Shown here piece after piece: positions 17,368-28,514 of a stretch of DNA of 53,199 nt. The notes beneath the pieces are model-generated. The model did not search any database and was not told the DNA's origin. It worked only from the letters and a program-made list of their open reading frames with translations. The stretch lies in assembly GCA_020060765.1 (NCBI GenBank), contig JAGUZQ010000051.1, positions 1 to 53,199 on the forward strand. Reading direction: 5' to 3'. The stretch comes from Planctomycetota bacterium. Lineage in GTDB: Bacteria; Planctomycetota; SZUA-567. Position numbers and translations under genes: made by a program. Positions within the stretch are counted from its first letter, which is position 1. Each line of letters begins with the position of its first letter.

Positions 17368-18045
17368 ATGCCTGAAAACTCGCCTTTGATATTGGCACTG
17401 GAAACCTCTTCCTCCTTCGGCGGCGCAGCGCTGCTGCGCGGCGAGGAGATACTGGAAGAGATTAATCTCTCCGAAGGTTTGCGCCACGGCACGGAACTGC
17501 TTCCCGCCGCCGAGCAGTGCCTGAAAAACCGGGGACTGTCGGCGAGGGAACTGGATGCGGTGGCGGTGGATGTCGGCCCCGGCTCCTATACCGGCGTACG
17601 TATCGGGGTAATCGCCGCCAAAGCGCTGGCGTTCGGCGCGGAGATAAAATTGATCGGCGTCAGCGGCCTGGCCGCGCTGGCGGAGGAGGCGCGCGCTCTG
17701 GCCGACATGATCGTCGCCGTGCAGGACGCCCGCCGCGACGAAATTTATGCCTGCATATTTTCCTTTGCTGAGATTCCCGTCGCCGAGGGTGGCGAAAAGG
17801 CGCTGACGCCGGAGGAAGCCGCCGCGCTGGCTGGCGGCGCGGGCTGGGCGGTGGCGGGGCAATCGGTAGCGACTTATGAAACTGTTTTCCGCGCCGGGGC
17901 GAAAGACGGAACTGTCTTGAGCGCGCTTCCCGCCTCGCCTGCAGCCAGAACCGTGGGACTGCTGGCTCGCTATAAATATCTAGCCGGAGATTTTTCCGAC
18001 CCGCTGACCCTGCAGCCGGTTTACCTGAAGCGTGAAAATGCCTGA
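17368..18045 (+). CDS. tsaB: tRNA threonylcarbamoyladenosine biosynthesis protein TsaB
   Basis: ASKHA-fold scaffold protein that pairs with TsaD and TsaE to place t6A at position 37 of ANN-decoding tRNAs. The 225-residue chain has LALETSSSFGGAAL at the N-terminus, HGTELLPAAEQCL and the signature VDVGPGSYTGVRIG followed by AKALAFG. It keeps QDARRDEIYACIF in the middle. ATG 17368 is preceded by GGAAAAA; the frame also opens at a TTG 21 bases earlier. It overlaps the murJ start by about 14 bases, so the two are co-translated. TsaD is not in this window. Confidence 0.92.
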   Translation: MPENSPLILALETSSSFGGAALLRGEEILEEINLSEGLRHGTELLPAAEQCLKNRGLSARELDAVAVDVGPGSYTGVRIGVIAAKALAFGAEIKLIGVSGLAALAEEARALADMIVAVQDARRDEIYACIFSFAEIPVAEGGEKALTPEEAAALAGGAGWAVAGQSVATYETVFRAGAKDGTVLSALPASPAARTVGLLARYKYLAGDFSDPLTLQPVYLKRENA

Positions 18046-19717
18046 ACTCGCCGAAGACCGTAACGAATCCAATACCGGCGCGCGCATCCTGCGGGCGAGC
18101 GCGGTCATTCTGCTGGCGCACCTGATTTTCAAATTGCTGGGGCTGGTGCAGACGCGGCTGATCGGGCAGTTCTGCGACGAAATCACGCGCGACCTGTTTT
18201 CCTTCGGCTTCGACATAGTGCTTGGCACTTTTTTCTTTATCGGCGAGGAGTCGCTGGGTCCGGCGCTGTTGCCGGTGTTCATGCGTGAAAAAGCCGAACA
18301 CGGCGAGGAATCGGCCTGGCGCTTTGCCGGCACGCTGATGTCGTTTCAAAGCGTGATTATCCTGCTGGCGGTGGCGGCGGTCGGCTTTTTTCCCGAACAC
18401 ATCGTTGGCCTGCTGACCTATTGGGACGCGAAAACCGCCAATCCCGTCTACATGCAACTCGCCCCGCTCTACGCGCGCTATATGATTCTAGGCCTCTTCG
18501 GCTTGAGTCTCGGCTCGACCACTTACATGCTATTGAACGGTTACAAAAGATTTTTCCTGGCCGCGCTGGGCGACGCGGCGGTCAAGGCAGGCATCATTGC
18601 CGCGCTGGCGGCAGGCGTGATTTTCTACGGCGACCTCTCCGGCGGCAAGGCTTTGCATGTCCTGGCGGCGGGCGCGGTGCTGGGCAGCATTCTGAAACTG
18701 TTGACTCATATGGTGGGCTTGCGGAAAGAGGCGCGGCTGTTCCGACCCGGTTTAGACTGGCGCAACCCCGCATTCCGCCGGTTCCTGTTGCTGGTGACGC
18801 CGCTGCTGGCGGGGATTCTGTTCGCCAAATTCCGCGATATTTTCAACCAGGCGAAAATCCTCACCTACGTGCAGGAAGAGGGGCTGCTGGCCGCTAACAT
18901 CTGGGGCAGGAAAATCTACCAGGCGATAGCCTCGATCATCCCCTACGCCGTCAGCCTGGCGATGCTGCCGTTTTTCTGCGAAATGGTCGACCGCGGCAAA
19001 AAGGACGAGCTTGGCAGCATGGTTACGGTAAGTTCCCGCCTGATCGTGCTGCTGTGCGCGCCGGTGGCGGCGCTGGTGGTGGCGCTGTCCATGCCGCTGG
19101 CGCAACTGTTTTACCAGATCGGCAAATGCAGCTATCTGCATTGTGAACTGATTGCCACCGCCAACGCCTGCTATACCCTGGCGCTGCCGTTCTGCGCGCT
19201 GGAGTGCATCCTTATGCAGGCGTTTTTCTCCAACCGCAAGATGCTGTCAGTCACTGTCATCGGCGTGGTCTTCAGCACTCTCAGCATGGCGATATGCTAC
19301 GTCGGCGTAGTCGCTCTCGGCTGGCGCGGGGCGGACGCGCTGGCGACGGTGGCGCTGGCGTTTACGGTCAGCCGCGCGTTGAAAGTCGCGACCCTGATAG
19401 GGGTGATGCGCCGTTTCCTGCCGTGTTTTCCGCTGCGGGAGACAATTCTGTTCGGGTTCAGGATCACGCTGGTCTCGGCCTGCGGCGGAACGGCGGCTTA
19501 TATCGCCCGGGCGTTTTTCGAAAGTGAGTTCCGCGAACACGTGGCGCAGGCGACCCGCACCCTCGCGTTCTGGGCAGGGCTGGAACTGCTGGTGGCGGGG
19601 CTGGCGGGCGGATTGGTCTGCTGCGTTCTGGCGTACATCTGCTGCCGGGAAGACGTGACGCTGGCGGGAAAATGGCTGAGGGAAAAACTCCGCCGGAGAA
19701 GAACGGCGACAGTCTGA
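18032..19717 (+). CDS. murJ: Lipid II flippase MurJ
   Basis: Polytopic inner-membrane protein that moves lipid II across the membrane for peptidoglycan synthesis. 561 residues and about fourteen hydrophobic helices. Family features are an N-terminal RILRASAVILLAHLI segment, SLGPALLPVFMREK in the early region (matching the conserved lap/pvf motif), and KFRDIFNQAKI midway. Two starts are possible, GTG 18032 and ATG 18038; neither has a strong ribosome site, in line with coupling to tsaB. The C-terminal arginine-rich end is cytoplasmic. A complete MurJ shows that this lineage makes peptidoglycan precursors. Confidence 0.9.
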   Translation: MKMPELAEDRNESNTGARILRASAVILLAHLIFKLLGLVQTRLIGQFCDEITRDLFSFGFDIVLGTFFFIGEESLGPALLPVFMREKAEHGEESAWRFAGTLMSFQSVIILLAVAAVGFFPEHIVGLLTYWDAKTANPVYMQLAPLYARYMILGLFGLSLGSTTYMLLNGYKRFFLAALGDAAVKAGIIAALAAGVIFYGDLSGGKALHVLAAGAVLGSILKLLTHMVGLRKEARLFRPGLDWRNPAFRRFLLLVTPLLAGILFAKFRDIFNQAKILTYVQEEGLLAANIWGRKIYQAIASIIPYAVSLAMLPFFCEMVDRGKKDELGSMVTVSSRLIVLLCAPVAALVVALSMPLAQLFYQIGKCSYLHCELIATANACYTLALPFCALECILMQAFFSNRKMLSVTVIGVVFSTLSMAICYVGVVALGWRGADALATVALAFTVSRALKVATLIGVMRRFLPCFPLRETILFGFRITLVSACGGTAAYIARAFFESEFREHVAQATRTLAFWAGLELLVAGLAGGLVCCVLAYICCREDVTLAGKWLREKLRRRRTATV

Positions 19718-19765
19718 GTTTTTTGCGCAGTCATATTTGCCACCTCTTCCCAAAGCGGAAAATTC

Positions 19766-19794
19766 TTGACTTTTCCTGCGAGAAGGCAAATCAT
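19766..19794 (+). promoter_or_regulatory. Promoter for the MNT/HEPN pair
   Basis: TTGACT at 19766-19771, 17-base spacer and AATCAT at 19789-19794, placing the start about 60 bases before the MNT gene. Confidence 0.45.
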
Positions 19795-19859
19795 CAATGG
19801 CGGCAATACCTCTTGCTTGAGTAACGGAAGATGGCAATTTTGCAGGGAAGTGTTTATAT

Positions 19860-20162
19860 ATGAACGCACGCATAAATATTCCGATGACTGAAATCCGTAT
19901 CTTTTGCGAGAAATGGCGGGTGCGGGAATTCGCGCTGTTCGGGTCGGTTCTACGCGACGATTTCAGAGACGATTCGGACGTGGATGTGCTGGTTGTTTTG
20001 CGCGAGGACGCGAACCTTGACTGTTATGACTGGGTCACCATGCGGGACGAACTTGCCGCTATTTTCGGGCGCGAGGTGCATCTGACGTCGCGAAAGGGTT
20101 TGCGCAATCCCATCCGCCGCCGGGAAATTATCGCCACCAGCGAGGTGATTTATGCGGCCTGA
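19860..20162 (+). CDS. mntA: MNT-domain nucleotidyltransferase, antitoxin of HEPN/MNT pair
   Basis: Minimal nucleotidyltransferase of 100 residues with the GSV motif (28-30) and the paired aspartates SDVDVLV (Asp40, Asp42) that bind metal. In type VII toxin-antitoxin systems the MNT protein transfers AMP to a tyrosine of the HEPN toxin and silences it. Start ATG 19860 follows GGGAAG. It overlaps the HEPN gene by 11 bases, the usual coupling for these pairs. The order is MNT first, HEPN second. Confidence 0.85.
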   Translation: MNARINIPMTEIRIFCEKWRVREFALFGSVLRDDFRDDSDVDVLVVLREDANLDCYDWVTMRDELAAIFGREVHLTSRKGLRNPIRRREIIATSEVIYAA

Positions 20163-20502
20163 ATCCGCCGATCAAGCCTTCCTGTGGGACATGCTGGACG
20201 CCGCCAGGGCGGTGCGGTCTTTTATCGAAGGCAAACGGTTTTCCGATTACGAGCAAAACCGTATGCTGCGAGGCGCGGTCGAAAGACATGTGGAAATCAT
20301 CGGCGAGGCGGCAGGCAAGGTGTCCAAGGTCTTCCGCGAGCGGCACCCCGGTATTCCCTGGCATCCGATCATCTCCCAGCGGCATGTGCTGGCGCATGAA
20401 TACGGCGAAATCGAACACGCCTTGCTCTGGAAAGTTGCGACCGAACGTATTCCGGAATTGATCGCCTGCCTGGAGCCTCTCGTTTCAACGGAAGAAAGCT
20501 GA
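20152..20502 (+). CDS. hepT: HEPN-domain ribonuclease toxin (HepT/DUF86-like)
   Basis: 116 residues, mostly helical. The HEPN catalytic motif RxxxxHxY is seen as RHVLAHEY (Arg77, His82, Tyr84); Tyr84 is the residue that MNT partners adenylylate in related systems. The VGE-like EIIGEAAGKVS segment is typical of DUF86. Expected role: RNA cleavage arresting growth when not neutralised. It partly overlaps the MNT gene and has no other defence genes nearby, so I read it as a lone toxin-antitoxin pair and not a defence island. Confidence 0.85.
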   Translation: MRPESADQAFLWDMLDAARAVRSFIEGKRFSDYEQNRMLRGAVERHVEIIGEAAGKVSKVFRERHPGIPWHPIISQRHVLAHEYGEIEHALLWKVATERIPELIACLEPLVSTEES

Positions 20503-20532
20503 TTCCTGATTCTCACCGTTACTTCGATGCAC

Positions 20533-23499
20533 CTACAAATCTCCGATAGTCAGCGGTTTGTCGCCCAGTTCCGTGTTGGCTTTTTCCAGCTTTTCCCGGC
20601 CAGAAACCACTGCCACAGCGGCGTTGGCGAATTGCGGGGCGAGAATGTCGTGGCCGGTTTTGGCAATGATTTCCCCGTTCAGGTTTAGCAGCCGACGGCG
20701 GAAGTCTGCGCGGAAACCGTCAGTCTCTCCCCGGAGATGTCGTAACAATGCTACGCTGGCCGCTTCGGTGGGGCGGATAGGCTTGTCCAGATTCTTGACT
20801 GTCCCGATGATGTACTGCTCCACCGCCGCCGGGGACAGATCCATTTCCTTTTCCAGATGCGCGAACACCTTGCCGTAAGTGGCCAGCGTCCGGGCGACTG
20901 CCGGGTCGCGGTAGCTGGAAAAAGCGAAGATGCCGTCGGCGGGGTTGTAGCCCGCGCGCGCGCCGTAAGCGCCGCCCTTGACGCGGATTTCGTTCCAGAG
21001 AAAGCCCATGGTAAGTTGCAGCCCCAGCAGCATCAAAGCCGGGGAGTTTGGATGCGTGGCTTCAAGCGACCGCGTGGCCTGGGCGACGAAAGCCACGTCG
21101 GCGGCGGTGGCGACGCCTTCCCGCAGAGTAGCAGCGGGAGCGAAGGGAAAACTTACCGCGCCGATTTTGTCGCTACTCAATGAACCGAGGAAACTTTCCA
21201 GCCAGTTTTTGACCGAAGTCTTCTGCGTATCGCCGCCAAGGAAAGAGGCGGTGACGCGACTGCGAGCAAGAACGAACCGGTGGATGGTTTTAAGCTTTTC
21301 CACGATCTGCCCGTGGCGGTTATCGAAGTCGGCGGCAAGTCGGTCGATAAAGCGAATCTGGCTGACGCCGCTGGTAATTTCGGCCAGCGCGCAGTTAGCC
21401 GACAGGTTGCGCGCCGCGTAGAGCGAGGCGTACTGGTTGCCGTTAGGCAGGATGCTGGCGTGGAGTTGGACGCGCGCCTGCAGGATAATGTCTTTCAGGC
21501 GGTCGCGGTCGTCGAAGTCGCATTTCAGCAGGCGGTCGTGGATAACTTCCAGCATGCCGCCGAGCTTCGCATCCAGCGCCTTGCTGCCGACGATCAGGTA
21601 AGCGTTCAGGTCATCGGGCGCGCCGATTTTTCCGCCGGAGGAAACTGCTGCGCTGAAGCCTCCGGTCAGGGACGCTTCCTTTTCCGCCATCTGCGCGTAA
21701 TCCAATCCGCCAGCGCCCATCTTGCCCAATACCTCGGCATAGAGGGAAAGATAATCCGCCAGTTCCGCGTTTACGTCGGAGAGGTCGAAAGCGAGGCGCA
21801 GGTAATTGACGCCGCCCGAAACCAGGTCGGTATAAAGAAAGTCCTGTCCGGAAATTTTTTCCAACGTCGTAGGCAGCTTGTGCGGCTCCGGCGGCACGTC
21901 CGACAGTTGCAGGCGGGGCAGGGTGGCGAGCGCTTCCGGCGTATTGGGAGCGGACTGCATTTGCTGCAGGGTCGCGGCTTCGGCCTTGATCAGCTCCAGT
22001 TTTTCCGCGTTCAGGCTGGACTTGAGCGCAGCCATTTTCTCCGCCTGCGCGGCTTCGGCCTTGGGCGCGAACCGCGGATCGGGGACGAAGGTAATTACGG
22101 TGTAATGCCGGTTATCGACCAGCATTTTGCGCAGCAGGTTTTCGAAGAACTTCGGCTCGTTTTCATATTTCTTGCGCAATTCCGCCAATTGTTTGCCCAG
22201 CCGCAGAAGGTGCAGCGGGTCGCCGTCGTAAATCCAGTTGTTGTAAACCCGACCCATCAGGCGCAGGGGATACATCGAGGCGATTTCGCGGGATGACAGT
22301 TCCATCCGGTGAAACGCGGATTCAAGTTTTTCCCTGTCCAGGCCGTTGGCGGCGAGTTTGCGGCAGGTGTCGAAGATCAGCGCCATGATCGCGCCCGCTT
22401 TGTCCGCTTCCGTGCCTTTGAGTCCGATGGTGAAAAAAGTGTCGCGCTGGTGGGCGGCGTAACCGGAGTCGGCCAGATCCTCGCCCAGTTTGGAATCGAT
22501 CAGAGCCTTGCGCAGCGGCGAGGCTGAGTTGCCCAGCAGGTAATAATCCAGCACCTCCATGCCGAGAGTCGTGATGGCGTCGCCGATATCGTTAGTCAGG
22601 AAAGTGGCGACGACAGCGGTCTTGCGGTCGGTCTGGTCGTTGGGGCCGACGGGATAGGGCACGGTCTGCTCGCGGGGCGCGTCCCAGCGCGGCTGTGCGT
22701 CGATGCCGGTGTCAAGTTCGATGCGGTCGAAGGACGAGAGATAATTATCGTTCAGGAATTGCAGGTGCTTTTCCGTATCGATGTCGCCGTAGATGAAGAA
22801 ATACGAGTTGGACGGGTGATAATAAGTCTGGTGAAAATTGACAAACTGTTGGTAGGTCAGTTCCGGAATATGATCCGGGTCGCCGCCGGAGTCCAGTCCG
22901 TAGGCGTTGTCGGGGAAGATGCTGGCCGAGGTGTCGCGCTGGATAATGCCGTCGAGATCGGAGTAGTTGCCGCGCATTTCGTTGTAGACAATGCCGTTTA
23001 CGACCAGCGGCGAAGCGGTGTCTTCCGGTTCGGCGAATTCGAGGTGGTGGCCTTCCTGCTTGAAATGGTTTTCCGTAATCAGCGGCTTGAAGGCGGCGTC
23101 GCAGTAGACGCCCATGATGTTGCGGAAGTCGGTCTCGTTCATGCTGGCGCAGGGGTAGACGGTTTTGTCGGGATAGGTCATGGCGTTAAGGAAGGTCGCC
23201 ATGCTGGTCTTGAGCAGTTCGACAAACGGATCCTTGACCGGATATTTTTTCGAGCCGCAAAGCACGGTGTGCTCCAGGATATGCGGCAGGCCGGTGTCGT
23301 CCGGGGGCGGCGTGCGGAAAGCGACGGAAAACAGGTTTTCCTGGTCATCAGCCAGGAGATGCAGCAGGCGCGCGCCGCTTTTCTCATGCGTAAGCTGGAT
23401 ACCGAGCGCGCGGATTTCCTCCAGCGGGGAAATATCGGTAACGGTAAAACCGTGCAGGCGGTCGCCGGTTTTCAAGGTGGATTCTGGCAGATTTGACAT
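20533..23499 (-). CDS. M16C zinc metalloprotease, PreP-like presequence peptidase
   Basis: A 988-residue peptidase of the insulinase superfamily, in the subfamily of PreP and CymA, which degrades peptides inside a closed chamber. The inverted zinc motif HILEH is at His73-Glu76-His77, followed by VLCGSKKYPVKDPF and TFLNAMTYPDKTVYP, both diagnostic. The second glutamate lies in NEMRGNYSD near residue 175. Two homologous halves form the chamber; the C-terminal half has VKGGAYGAR, the arginine/tyrosine motif contacting substrate. No signal peptide, so cytoplasmic or peripheral. The start ATG at 23499 has GGAGAAAT before it. Confidence 0.93.
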   Translation of the reverse strand: MSNLPESTLKTGDRLHGFTVTDISPLEEIRALGIQLTHEKSGARLLHLLADDQENLFSVAFRTPPPDDTGLPHILEHTVLCGSKKYPVKDPFVELLKTSMATFLNAMTYPDKTVYPCASMNETDFRNIMGVYCDAAFKPLITENHFKQEGHHLEFAEPEDTASPLVVNGIVYNEMRGNYSDLDGIIQRDTSASIFPDNAYGLDSGGDPDHIPELTYQQFVNFHQTYYHPSNSYFFIYGDIDTEKHLQFLNDNYLSSFDRIELDTGIDAQPRWDAPREQTVPYPVGPNDQTDRKTAVVATFLTNDIGDAITTLGMEVLDYYLLGNSASPLRKALIDSKLGEDLADSGYAAHQRDTFFTIGLKGTEADKAGAIMALIFDTCRKLAANGLDREKLESAFHRMELSSREIASMYPLRLMGRVYNNWIYDGDPLHLLRLGKQLAELRKKYENEPKFFENLLRKMLVDNRHYTVITFVPDPRFAPKAEAAQAEKMAALKSSLNAEKLELIKAEAATLQQMQSAPNTPEALATLPRLQLSDVPPEPHKLPTTLEKISGQDFLYTDLVSGGVNYLRLAFDLSDVNAELADYLSLYAEVLGKMGAGGLDYAQMAEKEASLTGGFSAAVSSGGKIGAPDDLNAYLIVGSKALDAKLGGMLEVIHDRLLKCDFDDRDRLKDIILQARVQLHASILPNGNQYASLYAARNLSANCALAEITSGVSQIRFIDRLAADFDNRHGQIVEKLKTIHRFVLARSRVTASFLGGDTQKTSVKNWLESFLGSLSSDKIGAVSFPFAPAATLREGVATAADVAFVAQATRSLEATHPNSPALMLLGLQLTMGFLWNEIRVKGGAYGARAGYNPADGIFAFSSYRDPAVARTLATYGKVFAHLEKEMDLSPAAVEQYIIGTVKNLDKPIRPTEAASVALLRHLRGETDGFRADFRRRLLNLNGEIIAKTGHDILAPQFANAAVAVVSGREKLEKANTELGDKPLTIGDL

Positions 23500-23811
23500 A
23501 ATTTCTCCGGGAAAAGCGACATATGAACGCGTATTACATTAGGGGTATAGACGCGAAAAAGTCAAGCGCTTTTTACAGATATTTATGAAAAATTAGTGAT
23601 TGTCAACTTCTCTTTCTCGCTGGTCAGGTCATAGCGGATGCCGCAGATTTCCAGTGGCTTCCAGGTGGTCACGCTGTGGGGTTCAGGAGCCACAGATTTC
23701 GATTAGAAAAGGATTGGTGTGAAAAAAGTAAAGATATGTCGCGCTTTGGGTTAAGAGTTGTAAAAAAAAGACGAGTCGGATAAGCGACAATTGAAAAAAT
23801 CGGCAAAATAT
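23500..23811. other. Spacer between PreP gene and dnaG promoter
   Basis: Divergent spacer of about 310 bases. The minus strand keeps a 39-codon stop-free stretch (23583-23702) with codons resembling a protein C-terminus and no start; it may be a gene remnant, but length alone cannot prove this. TTGACT (23565-23560, minus) is a possible -35 for the PreP gene. Confidence 0.4.
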
Positions 23812-23840
23812 TTGACTAAGGGATAAAGACAGAGTATATT
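23812..23840 (+). promoter_or_regulatory. Strong sigma70 promoter of dnaG-rpoD
   Basis: TTGACT (23812-23817), 17-base spacer, TATATT (23835-23840), about 70 bases before dnaG. One of the best matches to the consensus in the window. Confidence 0.75.
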
Positions 23841-23912
23841 TCTTGCTTTAACACTCCGCGGGATTAGGCCGCAGGAGGTAGGCGCGAACCGGCCTGATTG
23901 CTGGAGGCGCAG

Positions 23913-25798
23913 GTGGGACTGATAACGGAAGATTGCATTCACCGCGTGATCGAGGCCAATGATATCGCGGCGGTGGTGGAAAGCTATAACATACCCCTAA
24001 AGCGGGCGGGGTCCAATTTTCAGGCTTTGTGTCCTTTTCACAACGAGAAAACCCCGTCCTTTAACGTCAATTCGAGGTTGCAGATTTTTAAATGTTTCGG
24101 CTGCGGAGTAGCCGGAAACGTGGTGAAATTCGTGCAACTCATTGAACGGCTAGAGTATCCGGAAGCGATCGAGGTTCTGGCACAGCGTTCCGGTATTCAG
24201 GTCGAGCGTGACGGCGGTGGCGGTGCCTCGCGTGAAACACGCGATACTGAGAAAAGTAAGTCGCTTTTATGGGCCAATTCGCTGGCGCTGTCGTATTTTG
24301 AACAATCCCTGTGGGACGAGAGGGAGGGCAGGCGGGCGCGCGAGTATCTCCTTGGGCGCGGTTTTACTAAGGAAACCATCCAGTCCTGGCGTTTGGGATG
24401 GGCGCCGGAAAGCTGGGACGGGCTGCTTGAGACGCTGGTGAAGCAGGCTGGCGAGCACAAGCGGGACATGGCGCAGGAAGTCGGCCTTCTGGCTTCGGTT
24501 TTGCGCTATAATGAGGAAAAAAACCGGTATTACGACGCTTTTCGCGGTCGGGTGATGTTTCCCATTTTCGACGCCCAGCACCGTCCCATTGGTTTTGGCG
24601 GACGGGTTTTTGAAGAAAAACCGGATTCCGGCGGAAAATATATCAATTCCGCTGAAGGAAAACTGTTTGAAAAGCGCAAGATACTATATGGATTGAATTT
24701 TGCCGCCAAGGAAATCGGCTTAAGCAGAGCCGCCATTATTGTCGAAGGTTATACCGATACGATCATGTGCCACCAGTACGGTTTGCGTAACGTAGTGGCG
24801 ACGCTGGGAACGGCGCTGACGAAAGACCATATTGGCAGGCTCCGGCGCTATGTCCAGCAGGGCGGCAGGGTTTTGGCGTTATTCGACTCCGACAGCGCAG
24901 GCGAAAAAGCTACCGAGCGCGCGGTCGAGCTGTTCATGGAGGAGGATGTGCCGCTGGAAATCGCGCGCGGTCTGGCGGTCAAGGACGCGTGCGAATTTCT
25001 GCCCAAATACGGCGTCGAGGCGTTCCGGGAGGAACTGGGCAAGGCGCAGGATTCGTTCAGTTTCACGCTGGGGCGAACCGTAGGCAAGATCAGCCCGTCT
25101 GATATAAACGGCAAGACCGCGGCGGTGGAAAAGATGATGCAACTGGTCAATCTTTCCCCCAACCGGATCAAGCGCGAAATGATGCGCAAGCAGGTCGCGT
25201 CTGCCTCGGGTCTGCCGGAAGAGGCATTGCCCCGACAGCAGCCTAAAGCTGCGCCTGGAACCAGGCCGGTCGCTCCCCGCGAACAGGAAAAGCGGGGGCT
25301 GAACTCCGGCGGGGTGACGGTGCCGTCGGTTTTGCACAACCGGTTTCTGGCGCGGAAGAAAAAGGAGATGAGGCTGATCCAGTTCATGCTGGAAAAGCCG
25401 GACTGGAGCGCCCTGATCGCCGACCAGGTGCCGCCCGACGAGTTCCACGACCACTCCTGCGCGGAAATCGCGGGTATTGTCCGGGACTTGTGGAATGCGG
25501 GCAAACGACCCGACCCGGCGGAGATTGTTAATGTCGCCACGGAGGAAGATTCCTCCACGGTAATCGCCGACCTGTTCATGGACGGGAAGGGCGGGCCTCC
25601 GCTTAGCGACGAGGAATTGAAGGGGCTGCTGTCTGGTTCGGAAAAGGAACGGCTGGAGGAGGCGAGGCAGGGATATATGGACGATCTGCGCGAGGCCGGA
25701 CGCCGGGGAGATGCGGAGGCGGTCGAGACGCTGTCAGTGAAGATAAGTGAAACCGTGAAGGCGATTGATAAACTGAAAACGGGAGGCAAGCCGCAATT

Positions 25799-25802
<4 letters not shown>
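23913..25802 (+). CDS. dnaG: DNA primase DnaG
   Basis: Makes RNA primers for replication, acting with the replicative helicase. 629 residues from a GTG start at 23913, chosen because GGAGG sits five bases before it and the protein then begins at the conserved position; a longer TTG frame at 23898 lacks a ribosome site. The zinc finger is Cys40, His43, Cys61, Cys64 (CPFH...CFGCG). The Toprim glutamate is in IIVEGYTD near residue 279 and the Asp pair in FDSDSAG near 324. The C-terminal quarter, after a Pro/Ala linker, is the helicase-binding region. It overlaps rpoD by four bases (ATGA), the classical macromolecular-synthesis operon without rpsU. Confidence 0.97.
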
Positions 25803-27673
<1,871 letters not shown>

Positions 27674-27679
27674 ATCACG

Positions 27680-27708
27680 CGCCCGCCTGCATCAGGCGGG
27701 CGTTTTTT
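27680..27708 (+). terminator. Rho-independent terminator of dnaG-rpoD
   Basis: 9-bp stem CGCCCGCCT/AGGCGGGCG (27680-27702) with a 5-base loop and six T at 27703-27708, seven bases after the rpoD stop. Confidence 0.93.
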
Positions 27709-27789
27709 ATCGTGGCACAAAATGCTTGCCCTTTTCGCGAAAAAGTATTATTCATTAACGTATGACGCTGACCAGACCCGGAGGAATGA

Positions 27790-28512
27790 ATGAGCGAAAT
27801 CATCGAGGAATTGCTTAAACTCTACGCTATCGACCAGGAACTGATAAAACTCAAGAAGCGGATGGACGCCGGCCCCCAGGAGATCCAGGAACAGGAAAAC
27901 CGGGTCGCCGCCAGCCGCGACGCCTGCCGCGAAGCTGAAACCGTCATCAAGCACCGCGCCGGCGACATGGATCGCATCGCGCTGGATATAAGAACCTGCG
28001 AGGCAGAAATCGACGACATGGACGGCAAGCTGTCTATCATCAAGAACAACAAGGAATACAAGATCATCACCAGCCGCATCAAGGATCTTAAACAACGCAT
28101 CGTCCAGTGCGAGGACGAGCAGTTGAGGCTCATGGAGGAACTCGACTTGAAGCGCGCGAGCCTCAAGGAAAGCCAGGCCTCCCTCTCCGCGGCGGAGGAG
28201 AAGCTGTCCGCGCTCAAGGCCGAGGTTGCTACCGAGGCGGAGGAAATCCGCGCCAAGAGCCGGGATCTGAAGGAATCGCGCGACCGGCAGATCGAGTCGG
28301 TCAAGACGGTCGACGAATTGGCCATGGAGATTTATCTGGCGGCGTTCCGGCGCGGCTACGGCGACGCGATGGCGCAGATGCGCGTCGACGGCATCTGCCA
28401 GACCTGCTTCCGCAAGCAGAGCGCGAATATCGAAAACATCGTCCTGGTGGGGCGGGATCTGAAACAATGCCGTTGCGCGGGCTGCGGGCGGCTGCTTTAC
28501 AGCGGGAACTGA
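27790..28512 (+). CDS. Coiled-coil C4-type zinc-ribbon protein
   Basis: 240 residues resembling the zf-RING_7 (PF02591) family of bacterial proteins. Residues about 1-180 are a long helical hairpin with heptad character, rich in Glu, Lys and Arg; the IIKNNKEYKIITSRIK segment in the middle is the most conserved stretch of that family. The C-terminus has the zinc ribbon CQTCF (near 210) and CRCAGCG (near 231). Cytoplasmic. GGAGG lies five bases before ATG 27790. A likely -35/-10 (TTGCCC/TATTCA) spans 27726-27754 around the palindrome TTTTCGCGAAAA. Homologues are implicated in envelope or RNA processes, but no clear role is established. The next gene follows after two bases. Confidence 0.85.
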   Translation: MSEIIEELLKLYAIDQELIKLKKRMDAGPQEIQEQENRVAASRDACREAETVIKHRAGDMDRIALDIRTCEAEIDDMDGKLSIIKNNKEYKIITSRIKDLKQRIVQCEDEQLRLMEELDLKRASLKESQASLSAAEEKLSALKAEVATEAEEIRAKSRDLKESRDRQIESVKTVDELAMEIYLAAFRRGYGDAMAQMRVDGICQTCFRKQSANIENIVLVGRDLKQCRCAGCGRLLYSGN

Positions 28513-28514
28513 AA

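Noticed and set aside
19860..20502. Part of a defence island
   Set aside because: No other defence genes lie on either side.
21280..22296. Long frame antisense to the PreP-like gene
   Set aside because: Shadow of the 988-residue gene with no ribosome site.
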